A stretch of DNA of 64,000 bases from Batkoa obscura (lineage: Eukaryota; Entomophthoromycota; Entomophthoromycetes; Entomophthorales; Batkoaceae): positions 124,001 to 188,000 of the forward strand of contig JASVEC010000037.1 of NCBI GenBank assembly GCA_030770535.1. The letters run 5' to 3'. Under the pieces are notes generated by a model. That model saw nothing but the letters and a program-made list of their open reading frames with translations. It had not been told where the DNA came from and ran no database searches. Made by a program: the position numbers and the translations under genes. This document shows, in pieces, positions 10,584 to 23,308 of this stretch; position 1 is the first letter of the stretch, and every line of letters begins with the position of its first letter.

Positions 10584-13151
10584 TTAATCAAGCTGACGAT
10601 TACAATCAAAATCCCAGTGCTCTTTCCACTTAGCAGCTTTACAGGCAGCTTTCGTCCAATTAAGCCCATAAGCTAGGTAAGAGAATTTTGCAAAGATGGA
10701 AACGGCAGCAACAGTAATAATCAAGGCAACAACCAATCTAAATTGAGGGCGTAAACGACGGATAGTAAGGTCTACAGTGGCAGCAAAAGCTAAAATTGAA
10801 AAATAAAGAGCTGGTAAATAATGATGAAGGAAGAGTTGACGCTTCATAATGAAAAAGGGGAAGATGTGTAAAACCCATCCCATAACAAAGAACCCAATTA
10901 TATCAAAGTAACGCTGACGGAAAGCTAAAATAAATTAACATTTGCAGTTATAATTATAAAATGATTACCTAAGGATGCCAAGTTAACATTTCTTTTTGTC
11001 AAGATAAGTGAGAGAAATTGGAAAATCATATAAGCAATTATAGACATTGATCCAGCATACCAGATAAATGGATTACCAATAAGATAAACTTGGGCATGTT
11101 CTTTACCCCAGAAAGAGATACCCCTTCTTAAAAACGGCCAATCTTGTGGACGAGAATCATAAGGATGAGAAGAAGTCAAACCATTATTAGCAGTCCACAT
11201 ACGATGGTTCAATTCCATAAATTTAGACAAAAATCCAATCTTTCCATAAGATACTTTAGGTGAATCTTTTAACAATTCATGATCGTTAAATTCAACTACC
11301 CATTCAGATCTGGGTTTTTGTCCATTTTTAATACAAATTACTTCTTGTTGTCCAAACCCCCATTCTGGTAACTTTTTGGGCCTTGAGTATAAAACACAAC
11401 CGGTATTGACGTGTACTAAACGGAATTTTGTATAAATTGCCATCAACCTTTCTTTAGATTCTGGATCACGTGAATCACCCTTTGAAATTTCAACTCTAAA
11501 GTTGTCATTTGAATCATCAAAGCCATAACCACTAATTAAGATAAATAAAATGAGCTAATAGTAATATATTATCATTTTTACCTGACTTCATTGACATAAT
11601 CCTTTGAAGAAAATACTGGGCGAAGTTCATGGGAATGAAGGTGCTTTGAAGTGGTAACATGAATTAAACGAACAATATCCTTATCTTTAATATATTCAAT
11701 GGTTTCAGTATTATTCACTTCACTTTTAGAATCGTGAGGTTTAACAATGGTCCAAAAGTTATTATTATCACGGAAAGGATAAAGTGTAACTTGCTGTTCT
11801 ATAAAAAGAATTAATACTTGCTCCTAACTTTAAAAACGGCAAAACTTACGTTTACTCCCTCCTGGATAAGTGTGAGCGTGAGAATGCAAATAACCGCCAG
11901 CAGTAGCTACATGGTTGATCCTTAATTTTGAGCCGTAGATAACATCTATTAAGATAAATATTATCATATAGATTATTGATTTTTTATATTACCTTTTTTG
12001 GCATCGACTAAACCATTGCCTTCTAAAGTGTTTTGAAATTCAGATGACATTGAATTTGCAGATTCTGTATACTTATTAAGTACCATAAATTGAACTTGGA
12101 AAGTAAACATGTAAATTGAAATTGGAATAATAATTAAACATAGTGCCCTAGCAACAAAATGTTGAAGATATTTTGACTAAATGAACATTAGCTATTATAT
12201 AAAGTTAATAATATTGTTTAGGCTTACTGGAGTAACTTTAAGATCTCCAACTAATTCCCAAAGTTGACGGATAGTAGAGATACCAATAAGTGCCACAGCA
12301 AATAATCCAACCCATTTACAACTCAAAGTTAAACCAAGGAATATGCCGGTTGATGCTAATGAAAGCCACCAGCCTTTAGAAAAAGCTCTGTATCTTATTT
12401 TAGCTTAATAGAATATAAACAAACTTGAAACTTACTTCTTTTCATAATTACAAAATACACTCCAAAATAAAACAGATAAAGCAGTAAATAGAATTAAAGG
12501 TGAGTCTAAGAATATATAACGTGATTGTGTAATCAAGGCATTTTCTAAATTAAAACATAAACAAAATTATAATAAAACAAAATAAATTAAATTACCAAAT
12601 AAGACCAAAAGGGAGCCAAGTGCTGCAACTTCAGTAGTTAATCCAGAAACCTTTGAAGTGAGATAAGCAGTAGGAATTAAAAACCATCCAAAAAGAGCTT
12701 GAGCCAAACGCATAGCAGTATAAGGTACGTGATTACCAGCAAACTCTTTTCCAATTTTTTCAAAATCGAATGAACCATCAAATCCAAAAAACCAGCCAAC
12801 TGCCGCTATCATCAATTTAGCTAAAGGTGGATGGACATCAAAAAAATAGTCACGTTTAATGTATTTGGCTGCAAAGCCACCAAAATGGACTTCATCAAAG
12901 CTAAATAAAATTTAGTATAAAATTCAGAGTTTTGATGAGAATATTTACACTACGGAAGCAGGTTGAGATATACGGAAGAAACGTACTAAAAGGCCTACGA
13001 TCCCAATTAAACCAACCAAGTACCAGTCTCTTTTACTCATTGAAAAAAAATTATCCTGGTCATTTTTTACGGATGATTTACTATACTTGAACTCAGAATC
13101 ATCATAGTCTATACTTGAATTTTCTTTTTCTTTTAAATACTCTTTTTCCAT
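10584..13151 (-). CDS. Protein O-mannosyltransferase, PMT1 family, 727 aa, 9 exons
   Basis: ER membrane enzyme that transfers mannose from dolichyl-phosphate-mannose to Ser/Thr of secretory proteins, normally as a PMT1-PMT2 family heterodimer. Exons 13151-12949, 12900-12596, 12544-12436, 12393-12228, 12176-11993, 11945-11850, 11798-11582, 11531-10969 and 10924-10584 total 2,184 nt, in frame. The first luminal loop carries FDEVHFGGFAAKYI with the catalytic Asp-Glu, then FFDVHPPLAK. MIR repeats occupy the middle (VIYGSKLRINHV, YLHSHAHTYPGGS). The family signatures HPYDSRPQDWPFLRRGI and YLIGNPFIWY follow, then the C-terminal membrane block. GGFA and GFDGSFDFEKIGKEF match PMT1 better than PMT2 or PMT4. 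The last residues are hydrophilic with no KKxx motif. Subfamily is inferred from motifs only. Confidence 0.92.
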
Positions 13152-13642
13152 TTTTATTTTTACAAAGAAATAAAGACTAGTTTATTTTTTTTAAAATATA
13201 GTAAAGACTGGTTTAATATGAACTATCAATTTAAACTTAGGTTTCGTCAACCAATTATTTACCGAAAACCAAAGCCTACTTTTGCTTTGAAGTTATATAA
13301 ACCAATCATATCAAATTGAATACTATTAATTCTATTTTAATATATTTATTGGCCATTATAAATAAACTATAAAAATTATGATATTCCACTATCCAATCTA
13401 TTTTATTTGATATAGTAAGAACTATTTCATTTATTTTTAGACTTTTAGTTTAAAAAAACTATATGATTATAGTTATTCTAAAGTATAATTTATATAAAAT
13501 TTCATATGAGCTAAAAATTTAATTTTTTCTTCAATAGTAAGTCTATTCTGATTTTCAAATTTAAACTCAAATCTAAAAAACTAAGAAACTGTTGACAGTA
13601 AACTCACTCAATCACTTTTTACAATTTTATAACAAGAATAAA
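13152..13642. other. Divergent promoter region PMT / GPN3
   Basis: 490 bp shared 5' region of two outward genes. AT-rich; no clear TATA box or repeat recognised. Confidence 0.45.
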
Positions 13643-14850
13643 ATGTATAATTAAACCTCATATCGAAAGTTAGAAAACTAAATAATTAACTAGGGGTAGA
13701 TATGTACAATTAGTGATGGGGCCTGCAGGCTCTGGAAAAGTAACTAAATATTAAACTAGTTTTTAAAATAAAAATTAATAAATAGTCAACTTATTGTAAA
13801 ACAATGATAAACCATTTAATTACGCATAAGAGGACAGCGCACTTAGTTAACTTAGACCCTGCTGCTGAAGATTTCGAGTTTGAACCTACTATTGGTAAAT
13901 TTTTGTAATGTAGTAAGAAATATCAACCTTAATTGTTATAGATATAAGAGATTTAATTTCTTTGGAAGATGTAATGGAAGAGTTAAATTATGGTCCAAAT
14001 GGTGGTCTGATTTATTGTTTAGAGTATAACAAATACGTTTATTGCATAAATCATTTCTAATTTTATAAGGTTCTTGCTAAGTAACATTGATTGGTTTGAA
14101 GATGAGTTAGGAGATTATGAAGATGATTATTTGATTATTGATTGTCCAGGTAAATATATGCCATATAGTTACAAAAAAATGACCTCGTATTCATATTATA
14201 GGCCAAATCGAACTATACACTCACTTTCCAATAATGAGCAAGTTATGTGAGATGTTACAAAAATGGAATTTCAAAATATGTGGTATTTATTTATTAGAAA
14301 GTCAGTTTGTAGAAGATAAGAGTAAATTTTTTGCTGGGGTACTATCTGCCTTATCCGCTATGGTTAATTTGGAAATCCCTCATATCAATGTTTTTTCTAA
14401 AATGGACTTAGTTGCTGATAAAACGGGATGGGAAAGGTAACTCATTAAATAAATAAGTTTGATATAAGATCTAATTTATAACAATATCTAACATTAAAGA
14501 TTTATCAACCCAGATCCATATTTAATAGATGAAACAATGGATGAAAGTGAAGACCCTAAATTTTTTAATCTAAATAAGGCTATTGGACAATTGGTAAGCA
14601 CCATTTTATCATTTAACTAGGATGAATTCGAATTCTGTTTTTTTAGATCGATGACCATAGTTTAGTTAGCTTTTTGCCTTTAGACATAACTAGCGAAGAC
14701 TCCATCGCAGCTATCTTATCTCATGCTGACAATGCGATTCAGTATGGAGAAGATCAAGAACCTAACGAACCTGATGTACTTTTTTATATTGTTTACATAT
14801 AGTTTAGCTAATCGTTTTAGTTTGCGGAAGGCGAGGAGGAAGAGGAATAA
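13643..14850 (+). CDS. GPN3: GPN-loop GTPase 3, start codon split by an intron
   Basis: GPN-loop GTPase needed for assembly and nuclear import of RNA polymerase II. The protein reads [18 protein letters not shown] (P-loop at residues 10-17). It continues with [11 protein letters not shown], the switch region [15 protein letters not shown], the diagnostic GPN motif at 70-72 in [26 protein letters not shown] (G3) and NVFSKMDL (NKxD-like G4). The C-terminal tail is acidic (GEEEEE). DVMEEL before [11 protein letters not shown] points to GPN3 rather than GPN1 or GPN2. Conserved coding begins at 13694 with no in-frame ATG. The best start is AT at 13643-13644 joined over a 49-nt GT..AG intron to G at 13694, in the usual AATAAAATG context. 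Further introns interrupt the gene at 13740, 13895 and beyond, eight in total. The split start is inference; the identity is firm. Confidence 0.9.
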
Positions 14851-15064
14851 TCAAGTGTTAAATATAGAAATTGAAAATACTAAAAGCTTTTTTTAATTAA
14901 ATCTGAAAAATATTACTTTTGATAGTTTCTTATGATTGTAGAAATTCATTAAATATTAAATACTGGCAATTTTATTTTGACTTAAACTAGTCATATCAGA
15001 GTACTTACATGCCTCAATATAAGATGCAATTTATTTACAGCATTTTCCTTTATACGCAATTAAA

Positions 15065-15700
15065 CTAATCATATTTATTTAAATTCCAAAAAGCATTGAT
15101 CGCAGCAATACCAGCTGCACCATAATTAATGGCCTCCGAATAATCTTGAGCATTTAATCCTCCTAACGCATAGCATGGGTGGATACTGACTTTAGCATAT
15201 TCACTAAACTTATCCCACCCTAACACATTATTGCTTGGGCAAGAAATCGATGGTTTAAGTGGCGATAAAACAATAAAACATAATGGCAAATTGTTGGCTA
15301 TCTGTATTTCTTCTTCATTGTGACAAGAAGCAGCTATTTTTATAGTAGAGTTGGTTAATACTTCAACTTCATTTTTTATAGCATATATTTCTTTTAAGCA
15401 TGTTCCAGTTAAATGCAATCCACCTAGTTTATACTTTCCTACTAGTCTACTCAAAACCCTAAACTCATTTTCGTTTGAACAGTTTAATAAAATTTTGTTT
15501 AAAACAAAATCCTCATTAGACTTTAAACTTAGTGGCATTAATACTTTAGTTTCTAATTCTTCACTGGATAAATCTTTAAATCTTAATTGAAGCATTCCAT
15601 CATTTTTTTCAAAACATCTAAATACTGAGTTTAATGTGTGCTCGGTATCCTTAAACCCACCACTAATGGTGTAATAATGACTATGTTTATCTTTTGTCAT
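15065..15700 (-). CDS. ThiE/TenI-fold protein resembling the bacterial Nudix-ThiE C-terminal domain, 211 aa
   Basis: Intronless TIM-barrel protein of the thiamine phosphate synthase/TenI superfamily. Visible blocks: YYTISGGF (9-16), LQLRFKDLS (37-45), GGLHLTG (93-99), AASCHNEEEI (123-132), IVLSPLKPSISCP (143-155), LGWDKF (160-165) and YALGGLNAQDYSEA (177-190), then GAAGIAAINAFW (194-205). This combination (LSPxxxTxSxP, LGW, YALGG, GIAAIxAFW) is typical of the ThiE-like domain fused behind a Nudix hydrolase in gammaproteobacteria, not of fungal THI6. Here it stands alone, with no Nudix part. The family's usual phosphate-binding glycines are present in ALGGL and GAAGIAAI. The role is unknown; it may be a phosphate-sugar or thiazole-related binding enzyme. 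Lack of introns among intron-rich neighbours and its bacterial look suggest horizontal transfer. The fold is quite certain, the origin is inference. Confidence 0.8.
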   Translation of the reverse strand: MTKDKHSHYYTISGGFKDTEHTLNSVFRCFEKNDGMLQLRFKDLSSEELETKVLMPLSLKSNEDFVLNKILLNCSNENEFRVLSRLVGKYKLGGLHLTGTCLKEIYAIKNEVEVLTNSTIKIAASCHNEEEIQIANNLPLCFIVLSPLKPSISCPSNNVLGWDKFSEYAKVSIHPCYALGGLNAQDYSEAINYGAAGIAAINAFWNLNKYD

Positions 15701-15917
15701 CTAATTAAAATAAAGTTTGTTTAGCAGTTTTAAATAAGTCGATAAAAATCACATGATTTTTAACCTGGGCCCCTTATTGGGCTGCCAAGATCATAAAGAG
15801 AATTAATAAAATTCAGATTTTAAAACCAATTTAACTTTTATAAATATTTAGATTAATCAAAATTGAACCTTTATTTACTTTCAATAATAACAATAAAATT
15901 AAACTTTAAAATTTCCA

Positions 15918-16977
15918 ATGAACTGTACAATATGGATGAGATCGTATATTAATTTATATACAATAGCAATTATATTCAATATCTTAAATATCGGTTTTTA
16001 CTGCCTAATTTTAGCTGCTTCAGTACTATGTATCCTTAATGAGGTAGTAAACGTAGTAGTAATCAACTCATTTTCCGGGTAAGTATTTCATATCGAATAA
16101 TATTTATACAACTAATCACTAGTTTAATAGAGTATCATGTCTTTTACTAGTTGTCAATGAAATCCATACTTCAAAGTTGACATACAACTACTTTAAATTT
16201 TTAGTCACTTTCCGAGGGCGAGGTTTACTGTATCTTTTATTATCTTTTATCGTGTATCAAAAGGGGATTGATTTCAATTTAGTAGTCACTTATTTTGGTG
16301 TTTCTTTAGGGCTGTTCTTTTTTATCATTTCTTTTGTGCCTCATATACTACCATTAAATGACTTGCGAAACAATTGGCGAAATTATCAAGGCTTTTTATA
16401 TGAAATTAACGATCCTAGCTTAGAAGAGGGTTACTTTAATACTACTGATATGACATCTACTTTGTCACCTTTTGTTCCAAACGATGATACACTGAGGCCA
16501 GGCAGAAAACAAAGCCAACTTAATAGTACATTAAGAGGGTCTAAAGAGTTACTACAACCCTCCCGCAAAAACGTTAACAGTAAGCTATTACCCATTAAAG
16601 GACAAGCTACATTGACTATGGAGATCAATCAAATGTTGTCTGATATTCAGTATTCGGATTTCGAGTTTAATAATAAGGATAAAAAGGAAAACGATAGGCA
16701 AACAGACTTAACTGACGAATCTTCTATAAGAGACTATAGCGATGAGCCTCTCTCTAGTTCAAATCACATTCAGAATGGTGTTGCGAGTGAACAAAGTTTT
16801 TATGTTAGTGAAAATATTTCAAAATCGCTTTTAAACGACGGCGAAAACCTTGAAGGCGATAAGCATGATATAAGGGTTGACGAAAGTCCAGTTATTAAAC
16901 AAAATTTTACATTAAGGAAATCTCCATTTGGTCGCAAACAACTACCAAGTGTCCCGAAAGAGGGTTCTAGCCTATAA
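15918..16977 (+). CDS. COPI-associated Golgi membrane protein, Tvp15-like, 335 aa
   Basis: Two exons, 15918-16078 and 16131-16977 (1,008 nt, in frame). The N-terminal 150 residues contain four hydrophobic segments: IAIIFNILNIGFYCLILAAS, VVNVVVINSF, GRGLLYLLLSFIVY and LGLFFFIISFVP. Between the second and third lies VVNEIHTSKLTYNYFKFLVTFRGRG, whose GRG(L/F)xYL motif is characteristic of the COPI-associated/Tvp15 family of Golgi and endosomal membrane proteins. The second half is a long hydrophilic Ser/Asn/Asp-rich cytoplasmic tail ending with RKSPFGRKQLPSVPKEG, not found in short Tvp15 proteins. It probably acts in vesicle traffic with the nearby BET3. The family call rests on the GRG motif and topology; moderate confidence. 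Confidence 0.7.
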
Positions 16978-17618
16978 TTAGTCACTAGCTTTGAGTTTTT
17001 TAAAAACGTTGTAAATAAATAATAGTGTATGTATTAGTTTATATTTGAAATTTGCTTTTTATTAATAAAGCGCTATAAAGATATAGATGACTGTGATATA
17101 AATATTTATAGGCTATTAAATTTTAACTAAAGCACCTTTATATTACATCAGGTTAATTTATTTTTAATAATTATAAATACCCCAAAACATAACTCAATAT
17201 ATGCATATATAATATTGAAATTTAAACTACCCTTAATGCATAAAAATGTTTTCATCAATTTAAAATTTTAAACTTGGATTCATAAAGTAGTTTATTTTGA
17301 AAATAAGATATTTTAATATCCTGGTTTTTAATGTTTTCAATATAATGTGATCTGTTTATCTGTAATATTTTTTCTTTAAGTTGTGATTATATAAGAAGTC
17401 TATAAGCATTTAAATTATTTAGCAACCTACTACAAAACACACTAGTACAAAAGTAAAGCATCCTAGAAAACCACTATTTTGACAAATTACAAGATTTAAA
17501 AATTACTTTTAGATTTTACAAGGTGGACAATTCAGATTATTATAAAATTCCTTAAGATATTTGAAAGCGGAATTTTGGACCAAAACTTATATTATAGCTT
17601 AAGGTTTGGACAAAGGTA
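16978..17618. other. Gene-free stretch
   Basis: AT-rich spacer after the Tvp15-like gene; no open frame or repeat recognised before the MITE at 17619. Confidence 0.5.
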
Positions 17619-17718
17619 TGGGGATGTATTTTTGTGTTTAAGAATTTTACTAACAATTTTTCCACTTAAATAGTGCTTAAAAAATGGAAAAAATAATGAA
17701 ATCAAAAAAACACTCCCG
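17619..17718 (+). mobile_element. MITE copy 2
   Basis: 100 bp, TGGGGATGT...ACACTCCCG, flanked by TA on both sides. Internal boxes TTTTTCCACTTAAATAGTG and TGGAAAAA can pair. Confidence 0.9.
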
Positions 17719-18104
17719 TATATTGACTTAAGCATGAATAACTTCAATATTCCAATCAATTTAAGTTTAATTTCTCTTAGCTTTTAGTAGAAATATAATC
17801 GCATGTAATAATGAAAATGTTCTATTTGACTCAAATTTATCATTAATTACTTTTTTCTAAAAATTATTGTCTATCTCAAAATAAATCAATAATTATGTTT
17901 AACATCTGGATGGCTTTAATTTTGAGCCCAAAATTCTACTTATATCTTAGCAATGTTACAAAAATCTGAATTGTCTTGTACAAATCTAAAAGCGATTTTG
18001 CAATTCTATAACTTTCAAATGCAACTTGATTTTCGAGCAAATTTTGCAATTGCTTAGATGGCTTAAAATAAAATTAAAAATAATGTGAACAGTTTTAAAA
18101 TAAA
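17719..18104. other. Gene-free stretch upstream of BET3
   Basis: About 390 bp of AT-rich DNA between MITE copy 2 and the BET3 start. Probably the BET3 promoter; no specific element seen. Confidence 0.45.
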
Positions 18105-18878
<774 letters not shown>

Positions 18879-19377
18879 ATGAATAAAAGTTTTAATTTTA
18901 TCTCGGTTTTAATTCATTGAGTAATTATATACTTAACATATGTATATATATAGCTTTTATCTATAAAAAAATGATATTTTCTTTGAGCTTAAGATGACTT
19001 GCAATTAAACGTCTTTCATATTTTTCAATTTAGAGGCGATTGTTTTTAAAATGAATTTAAAGCTACATCCCTTTTAAGATCTTTAACTCCATACTAAAAT
19101 AATTTGACTCCAAATAAAAAAACGAAAGATATTTAACTGTAATCTATTCTAAATTCTTCTAAAGTGTACCTAATGCTGAAAAAAAACTGTGTTCACATAA
19201 TTTTTATAATAAACCATTATAATAAATTCCTATAATATACTCGAAAAAGGATTTAAAGCACTATAATAGCATACTTTTTCAATAAACTAATTGTATTTAT
19301 TTGCTATAAATATCCTTCTAATAATTTTTATTTGAACATTTCTAATACTCTTAAACCCAATATTAGTTAACTAAACT
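18879..19377. other. Convergent intergenic region
   Basis: 500 bp between the BET3 and TIM23 3' ends; AT-rich, nothing recognised. Confidence 0.5.
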
Positions 19378-20142
19378 TTATGATGATTTTTGAAATTGTT
19401 CGTTAGCCATTTTCCATAATCCGATGACTGTACCACAAATTGCTCCACTTACACCTGCACTCCTTAAACCAGCTAATTTATTACTATCAGTATTTAAAAT
19501 CAATATTGATAAGAAACTTACCAGTTGACTTAAAAAGGAATCCTACCAAAAACCCGGCTCCAGCTGAGGTATAAATATCATCCGCAGCTCCTCCTTGTCT
19601 AACTAATAAACTATTAACAATATTATATCCCAAGCCTAAAAAATTATTAATTTTAACTCAAACAAAACTACCGTTAAATAAGCTCTACCTAACATTCCCA
19701 TTGAGTTTCCAATAAATGGGCCGCGACGGGTACAACCGTTTAGCATACCGTTATAACGTAATTTAAATGGTGACCCGCGTGTTGAGCGGTATCCTTCTAT
19801 TATACCATATGCTCCACCAAGGGTTAAACCTTATTTTAAGATAAATAAATAAATAAATGGTAAATATTCAGAATTACCTGCTAAATAAGTAGCCCCGGTA
19901 CCAAATAAAATATCGTCGGAAGCGGAACGAGAAGGTATAAACCCAAACGCTGTGGTTGCATCATTTCCCTCTTCTAATCTTATATATTCTATAGCGTCTT
20001 GGTTCAACCCACCGATAGGATGTAATCTATTAGTATCTAATGGAACTTGACCTAAAATTGAAGATATGGTCTGTGGCTCAATTTGAGAGCTTTTTTCCTT
20101 AATTTCTGCTGGTTTTACACTGTTATCGAAGAAGATGCCCAT
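19378..20142 (-). CDS. TIM23: Mitochondrial import inner membrane translocase Tim23
   Basis: Channel subunit of the TIM23 presequence translocase in the mitochondrial inner membrane. Four exons. The first encodes an intermembrane-space N-terminal segment (with LGQVPLDTNRLHPIGGLN, like the presequence-receptor region of fungal Tim23) and RSASDDILFGTGATYLAG at the start of TM1. The next give the Tim17/22/23 core: GLTLGGAYGIIEGYR (TM1), RRGPFIGNSMGML then YNIVNSLLVRQGGADDIYTS (TM2 and the loop to TM3), GAGFLVGFLFKST (TM3) and AGLRSAGVSGAICG (TM4). The second intron uses GTAGAG directly after the ATG-TTA-G codons of MLG; a later GT would break the family alignment. It ends at about 190 residues, close to the usual ~220. 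Identity is firm. Confidence 0.93.
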
Positions 20143-20780
20143 TGTATTGAGTTAATTATTTAAAATTAAATTTAAAAATTTAAACTTAATTTGGTGTTTT
20201 TTTGGGGCTTTGGTTTAATTTTTGGATTATTTTTGGTTTATTAGATTCTTTTTTATTTTGATCGGATTGGCTATACACTTTATCTGTTCTCTAACAAATC
20301 ATTAAAACTTTTTATGATGATCTTTGAAATTTAATTGGTTAACAGAATTTGTTTCTAAGTATACTTCTAAGGATTTTGCTTTTATGATGAAATTAATCGA
20401 ATGAACTAGAACTTATTAAGCTACTAGTAGGATTTAGTGTATGGTAAATATGGAGAGTTTAACGTTTTCCTTGGCTTTTTTGCTTATAATAAAATACATG
20501 AAAACATCTTTTTTTTCTGATATCTTTTTACCTTTTAAACAGCTCAGGATGTAAGAAAACATAAAATTCTTGCAAATTGAATATTCATCTTATTTAACTA
20601 AAACTTAATTCTCTGTTTATGAAATCTATTGGCTAGAAGTAAAGCTCGAAATTCGACTTTTACAAATTCTAAAAATGGGAGTACGTAAAAATGCTACTAA
20701 CTCCTATTTCAGAAATATAAATACTGTTCTCATCATTTTTCAACTAAACTTTCTGCTTATAGCTAAGTTGTATTTTTAAA
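20143..20780. other. Divergent promoter region TIM23 / aldo-keto reductase
   Basis: About 640 bp, AT-rich, no repeats or RNA genes seen. Confidence 0.5.
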
Positions 20781-21936
20781 ATGGTAAAGTAATACTTTAT
20801 AAACCCCGCTTTCTATAATAAAACTAACTCTAAATAGTTAGTTTCATAATAGCAAAATTATACTAACTAATCAAAAGCTTGGAGAAAAACAAATTTCAAA
20901 GTTAAGTTTCGGAGGAGCAACATTAGGGGGGGTCTATGGCCCTATTGAAATAGAATCAGCAAAGAGAATACTAGATGAGGCGTTAAGTTCAGGTAAATTT
21001 ACAGAAGTTTTAGAAATAATAAATTAAACAGTAGCCAGGTATTAATTTAATAGACACTTCGCCATATTATGGAAATTCAGAGCAAGTAATAGGCTTGTGT
21101 TTAAAGCAACTTGCTTCTAAGTATCCAAGGCACAGTTATTTTATATCTACAAAAGTTGGCCGGTATGGAGCTAAAAATTTCGATTATTCAAGGGAAACTG
21201 TTCGAAACTCAGTATTAACAAGCTTAAAAAGATTAAATACAGGTTATTTGGACTTTGTTTATTGTCATGATGTGGAGTTTGTAGAAGAAAAGTTAGTAAT
21301 TGACTCTGCTTTAAAAGAGTTATTTTTGTTAAAGGTAAGTATAAAGTTTCTTCATATTGTTAATCAATTAACTTATTTTAGGAAGAAGGTTTTATCCATA
21401 ACGTAGGTATAAGTGGCTACCCTTTAAAAGTACTCGAAAACATAGCAAAAAAGTGTAATGAACGAAATTCCTCATTAGATTGTTTATTGACTTATTGCCA
21501 TTATACGATTCAGAACTCACAATTAATAGATCAACAATACATTACTAAGTTTCAGCGATATAATATCAGGTATCTATTCAATGCTTCACCACTATCGATG
21601 GGTTTATTGAGTGGGTACCAACCGCCAGAATGGCATCCAGCAAGTGAAAATTTAAAGAACGCAGCCGTTAAATGTAAAAATATATGCAATGAAAATAGTT
21701 TTCAACTGCCTCAGTTAGCGTTAGCTTACTCTTTAAATTGCCCCTCTGAATCTATATGTTCGACTATTATTGGTTGTATTTCTACTGAACAAATCAAAGA
21801 GAGTATGAATACTTTAAAGTTAGTTCAAGATGGGTTTTATAACCAGGAAAAATATTATAAAATAATTGAGCAGTGCAAAAAGGAATTTGGAGATGAGTAT
21901 AATCATGCTTGGCCTTCTCCACCATTAGATTATTGA
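20781..21936 (+). CDS. Aldo-keto reductase, NAD-dependent D-arabinose/L-galactose dehydrogenase type, 334 aa
   Basis: Cytosolic oxidoreductase of the ARA2/L-galactose dehydrogenase group, which oxidises an aldose to the lactone on the route to erythroascorbate. Exons: ATG alone at 20781-20783, then 20842-20992, 21039-21334 and 21382-21936 (1,005 nt). Motifs: LSFGGATLGGVYG (N-terminal strand), INLIDTSPYYGNSE (catalytic Asp and Tyr), FISTKVGRYG (catalytic Lys), YLDFVYCHDVEF (His of the tetrad), VGISGYPL and FNASPLSMGLLSGY near the cofactor site. The C-terminus carries IIGCISTEQIKESM. The initiation codon forms its own exon, followed by a 58-nt intron; no other upstream start fits. Substrate specificity is inferred from the subgroup; the enzyme class is certain. 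Confidence 0.88.
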
Positions 21937-23308
21937 AGGCCATTTAAATCCAAGGATCGCTGGTTGTTTATTGTTGACTTGTAAGAAAGTTATAGTAAAA
22001 TTAGTGTATAGCTTTTTATAAGATTAATAAATTTTACATCATTTCAGTATCGTTGTTTTTTATACTTGTATTTTATAATATATAGGTTGTATATCATTCT
22101 ATTAGCTTTCAATTATGTTTACGATGAAAACATTATCAAATATCAACCATTTGGACAATAAATTTAGAAACATAATTCATTTTTAACAATATAACGCATA
22201 CTAATCAATATTTATAAATTTAAATGTGAATGATTATTTGAAGAAAATAACCTAAAATATTAAAATCAATAAATAACAGAAAAAACTAAAATATTTAACA
22301 TGGTCTATTGTTACATTATGACTCCTTTTTTATATTTATATTTATATTTTATTCTTATCTCTAATTTTGCCAATTAGGTTAAATGCAAATGACAGTGATG
22401 AAATGTTAGAATGTAATGAACTCTTGAGGTGTTTTCCATTTTAGATCCTTGACAACATTGAATTTAATTGTATAATCTATCTTTGATTTCTGTAGATAAA
22501 TTTCACTCGTTTTCATCACTTTAAAACATCCGAATTATCTTAATATGTAAAAATAAAATGACAATACTAACACTATCTTATTTTCTATCATGCTTATATA
22601 CTATTTGTAACACTAATTTCAAAATACATCTAAAACTTACTAATGATAGAAAGCTTCCGAATTACTGTAATTTATCAAAAGAATTATAAAAACATCAGGG
22701 TCCTATTAAGTTTGAATCAAGGTAATGCTTCAAATATCAAGCCTTTCCTATCTAGCATTATAAGCTACATGTTAATTGCCATTAATTTACTTTAATTTAA
22801 AAATTCGGCAACATCAATATGTATTTAAATTTAATTTAAATAAATTATGATGAGTAAATCGAATTATCTATATTTAACTTAAATAAGGACTAGAAAATCT
22901 CAAGGTATTTTGGTAAGTGAGCGGATTTACAATTATTTTTTACAACTCTAATAAAATATTATCGACTCGATATTTGCACTATTTATTTCTATCACAAATA
23001 AGCGTGATACTTTTAAATAAAAGTGGAATTACTCCTTACTTTATTATCTCTTGAATCCAATTATACAACAATGTTATGTGGTTTTTAAACAACCTTGCTT
23101 AGCTGTAATATCCATTAGACTTATTGTATCCTAGATTTATAAAATTGCATTAAACAGTGTTTCATATGGCCTTGGAATCTATCTCTTTTGGAAATACAAA
23201 TCAAGCTTGTCATCTGGGGTTAAAATTTCAAGCATTCTCTTTTAATTGTTTTTGCTAAGAGCTCAAATAAAGCTATATTTTGAAAAGGTAGAAAAAGTAG
23301 AAAATATA
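21937..23308. other. Gene-free stretch of about 1.4 kb
   Basis: AT-rich. At 22375-22500 there is a short coding-like patch (NANDSDEMLECNELLRCFPF in one frame) interrupted by stops and without recognisable family. Otherwise no feature. Confidence 0.4.

Noticed and set aside
22375-22500. Short coding-like patch around NANDSDEMLECNELL
   Set aside because: Too short, interrupted, no family; mentioned only in the gap description.
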